Assembly (NCBI GenBank): GCA_045595705.1
Contig: JAZOBA010000051.1
Span: 1 to 6,032, forward strand
DNA from: JAJPXI01 sp045595705
Lineage (GTDB): Bacteria > Bacillota > Clostridia > Oscillospirales > Oscillospiraceae
Direction: 5' to 3'
DNA length: 6,032 nt
Shown: piece by piece, positions 5,173-6,032 of the stretch
Layout of the letters: the number at the start of each line of letters is the position of its first letter
Numbering within the stretch: the first letter of the stretch is position 1
The notes under the pieces: model-generated
What the model was told of the DNA's origin: nothing
Database searches by the model: none
The model's input: only the letters and a program-made list of their open reading frames with translations
Program-made: the position numbers and the translations under genes

Positions 5173-6021
5173 ATGAAACAGCAAAGCGTATTTATTGTAC
5201 AGACCGAAACCACTCTGTTGCCCTTTCTGCTGGAGCATGTCAAGGGTATCAGCCGCAACAGTGTGAAAAATTTGCTGACCCGCCGCCAGGTTATGGTGGA
5301 GGGGCAGGTCATTACCCGCCACGACCATGTACTCAAGCCGGCCACCAAGGTGGAGGTGCTGGCCGCCGGCTCCAAGGCCCCGGCATTTCCTATTCTCTAC
5401 GAAGATGACCAGATTGTTGTTATCGACAAGCCGGCCGGCCTGCTCAGCGTGGCCACCGAAAAGGAAAAGAACAAGACTGCCTACCGCATGGTCAGCGATT
5501 ATCTGAAAGGCAAGGGCGGCCGCGTGTTTATCCTGCACCGACTGGACAAGGACACCTCGGGTGTGCTCATGTTTGCCAAGAGTGAGGCGGTCAAGCGCGC
5601 CTATCAGGATAACTGGGACAAGTTGGTCAAACAGCGCACCTACCTAGCCCTGGTGGAGGGCACGCCGAAAGAGAGTGACGGCACAGTCCACTCCTACCTG
5701 AAGGAGACCGAAACCCATCTGGTCTACTCGGTGGATTTTCCCGGAGGCAACGCAAAAGAGGCCATTACCCATTACCATCTGCTGGCTCAAAAGGGCGCTC
5801 TGTCCCTGCTGGAGGTCAGTTTGGAGACCGGACGTAAAAATCAAATTCGCGTCCACATGAAGGATCTGGGTCATCCGGTCACCGGCGATAAGAAGTACGG
5901 CAGTACCGTCAACGCTTTGGGCCGACTGGGCCTGCATGCCCATATTCTGCGGGTTACCAATCCCTTCACTAAGAAGGAAATGACCTTCACCGCCCCGGCA
6001 CCCAAGGGTTTCCGAGCTTGA
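5173..6021 (+). CDS. RluA-family RNA pseudouridine synthase
   Basis: 282 residues from ATG 5173. An N-terminal S4-like RNA-binding segment is present (about 12-65: LPFLLEHVKGISRNSVKNLL, then VMVEGQVIT). The catalytic domain follows: YEDDQIVVIDKPAGLLS (76-92), the family signature HRLDKDTSG (122-130) with catalytic aspartate D125, ETGRKNQIRVHM (218-229), GHPVTGDKKYG (233-243) and LGLHAHIL (252-259). The enzyme converts uridine to pseudouridine in rRNA or tRNA. Which site it modifies (RluC-, RluD- or other-like) cannot be told by eye; Firmicutes usually carry several such paralogues, so no symbol is given. The gene is divergent from thiI, another RNA modification gene. It ends with TGA followed at once by an in-frame TAA. 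No terminator is visible in the 11 bases that remain. Confidence 0.93.
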   Translation: MKQQSVFIVQTETTLLPFLLEHVKGISRNSVKNLLTRRQVMVEGQVITRHDHVLKPATKVEVLAAGSKAPAFPILYEDDQIVVIDKPAGLLSVATEKEKNKTAYRMVSDYLKGKGGRVFILHRLDKDTSGVLMFAKSEAVKRAYQDNWDKLVKQRTYLALVEGTPKESDGTVHSYLKETETHLVYSVDFPGGNAKEAITHYHLLAQKGALSLLEVSLETGRKNQIRVHMKDLGHPVTGDKKYGSTVNALGRLGLHAHILRVTNPFTKKEMTFTAPAPKGFRA

Positions 6022-6032
6022 TAACAGAGAAT

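Overview
The window looks like chromosomal DNA of a moderately GC-rich Firmicute, most likely a gut clostridium of the Oscillospirales/Ruminococcaceae type. This rests on AGGAGG-like ribosome sites, sigma-A type promoters with clean TATAAT boxes, a ThiI without a rhodanese domain and a two-domain CinA. No marker gene fixes the genus, so the taxonomy is inference.

Layout. Positions 1-169 hold the last 18 codons of an unidentified plus-strand gene, followed by a densely structured non-coding stretch that ends in a strong hairpin and TTCAA. I read this as the right end of an IS200/IS605-type element: a tnpB tail plus omega (guide) RNA scaffold. It sits directly behind the 3' end of a lysR-type regulator gene. 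Next, all on the minus strand, come the lysR gene (175-1089) with its own extended -10 promoter and an inverted-repeat operator candidate, a short-chain dehydrogenase (1253-2038), a small cupin (2068-2409), cinA (2567-3811) and thiI (3833-5005). On the plus strand, divergent from thiI, is an RluA-family pseudouridine synthase (5173-6021).

Transcription units. (a) cupin then SDR: one promoter (TTGACT-N16-TAAACT with an extended -10), a 29-base gap between the genes, and a textbook terminator at 1207-1239. (b) lysR alone. (c) thiI then cinA: 21-base gap, one promoter upstream of thiI. (d) the pseudouridine synthase gene, with a near-consensus promoter at 5105-5133. No clear terminator is visible between cinA and the cupin promoter, so some read-through is possible.

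Function. thiI, cinA and the pseudouridine synthase are housekeeping genes (tRNA 4-thiouridine, pyridine nucleotide salvage, RNA pseudouridine). The cupin/SDR pair is the metabolic unit of unknown substrate. Both genes have strong codon bias and good expression signals, and the adjacent LysR regulator is the natural candidate for its control. The parts most worth a second look are the element end at 1-169 and the cupin, whose usual metal ligands are partly replaced.
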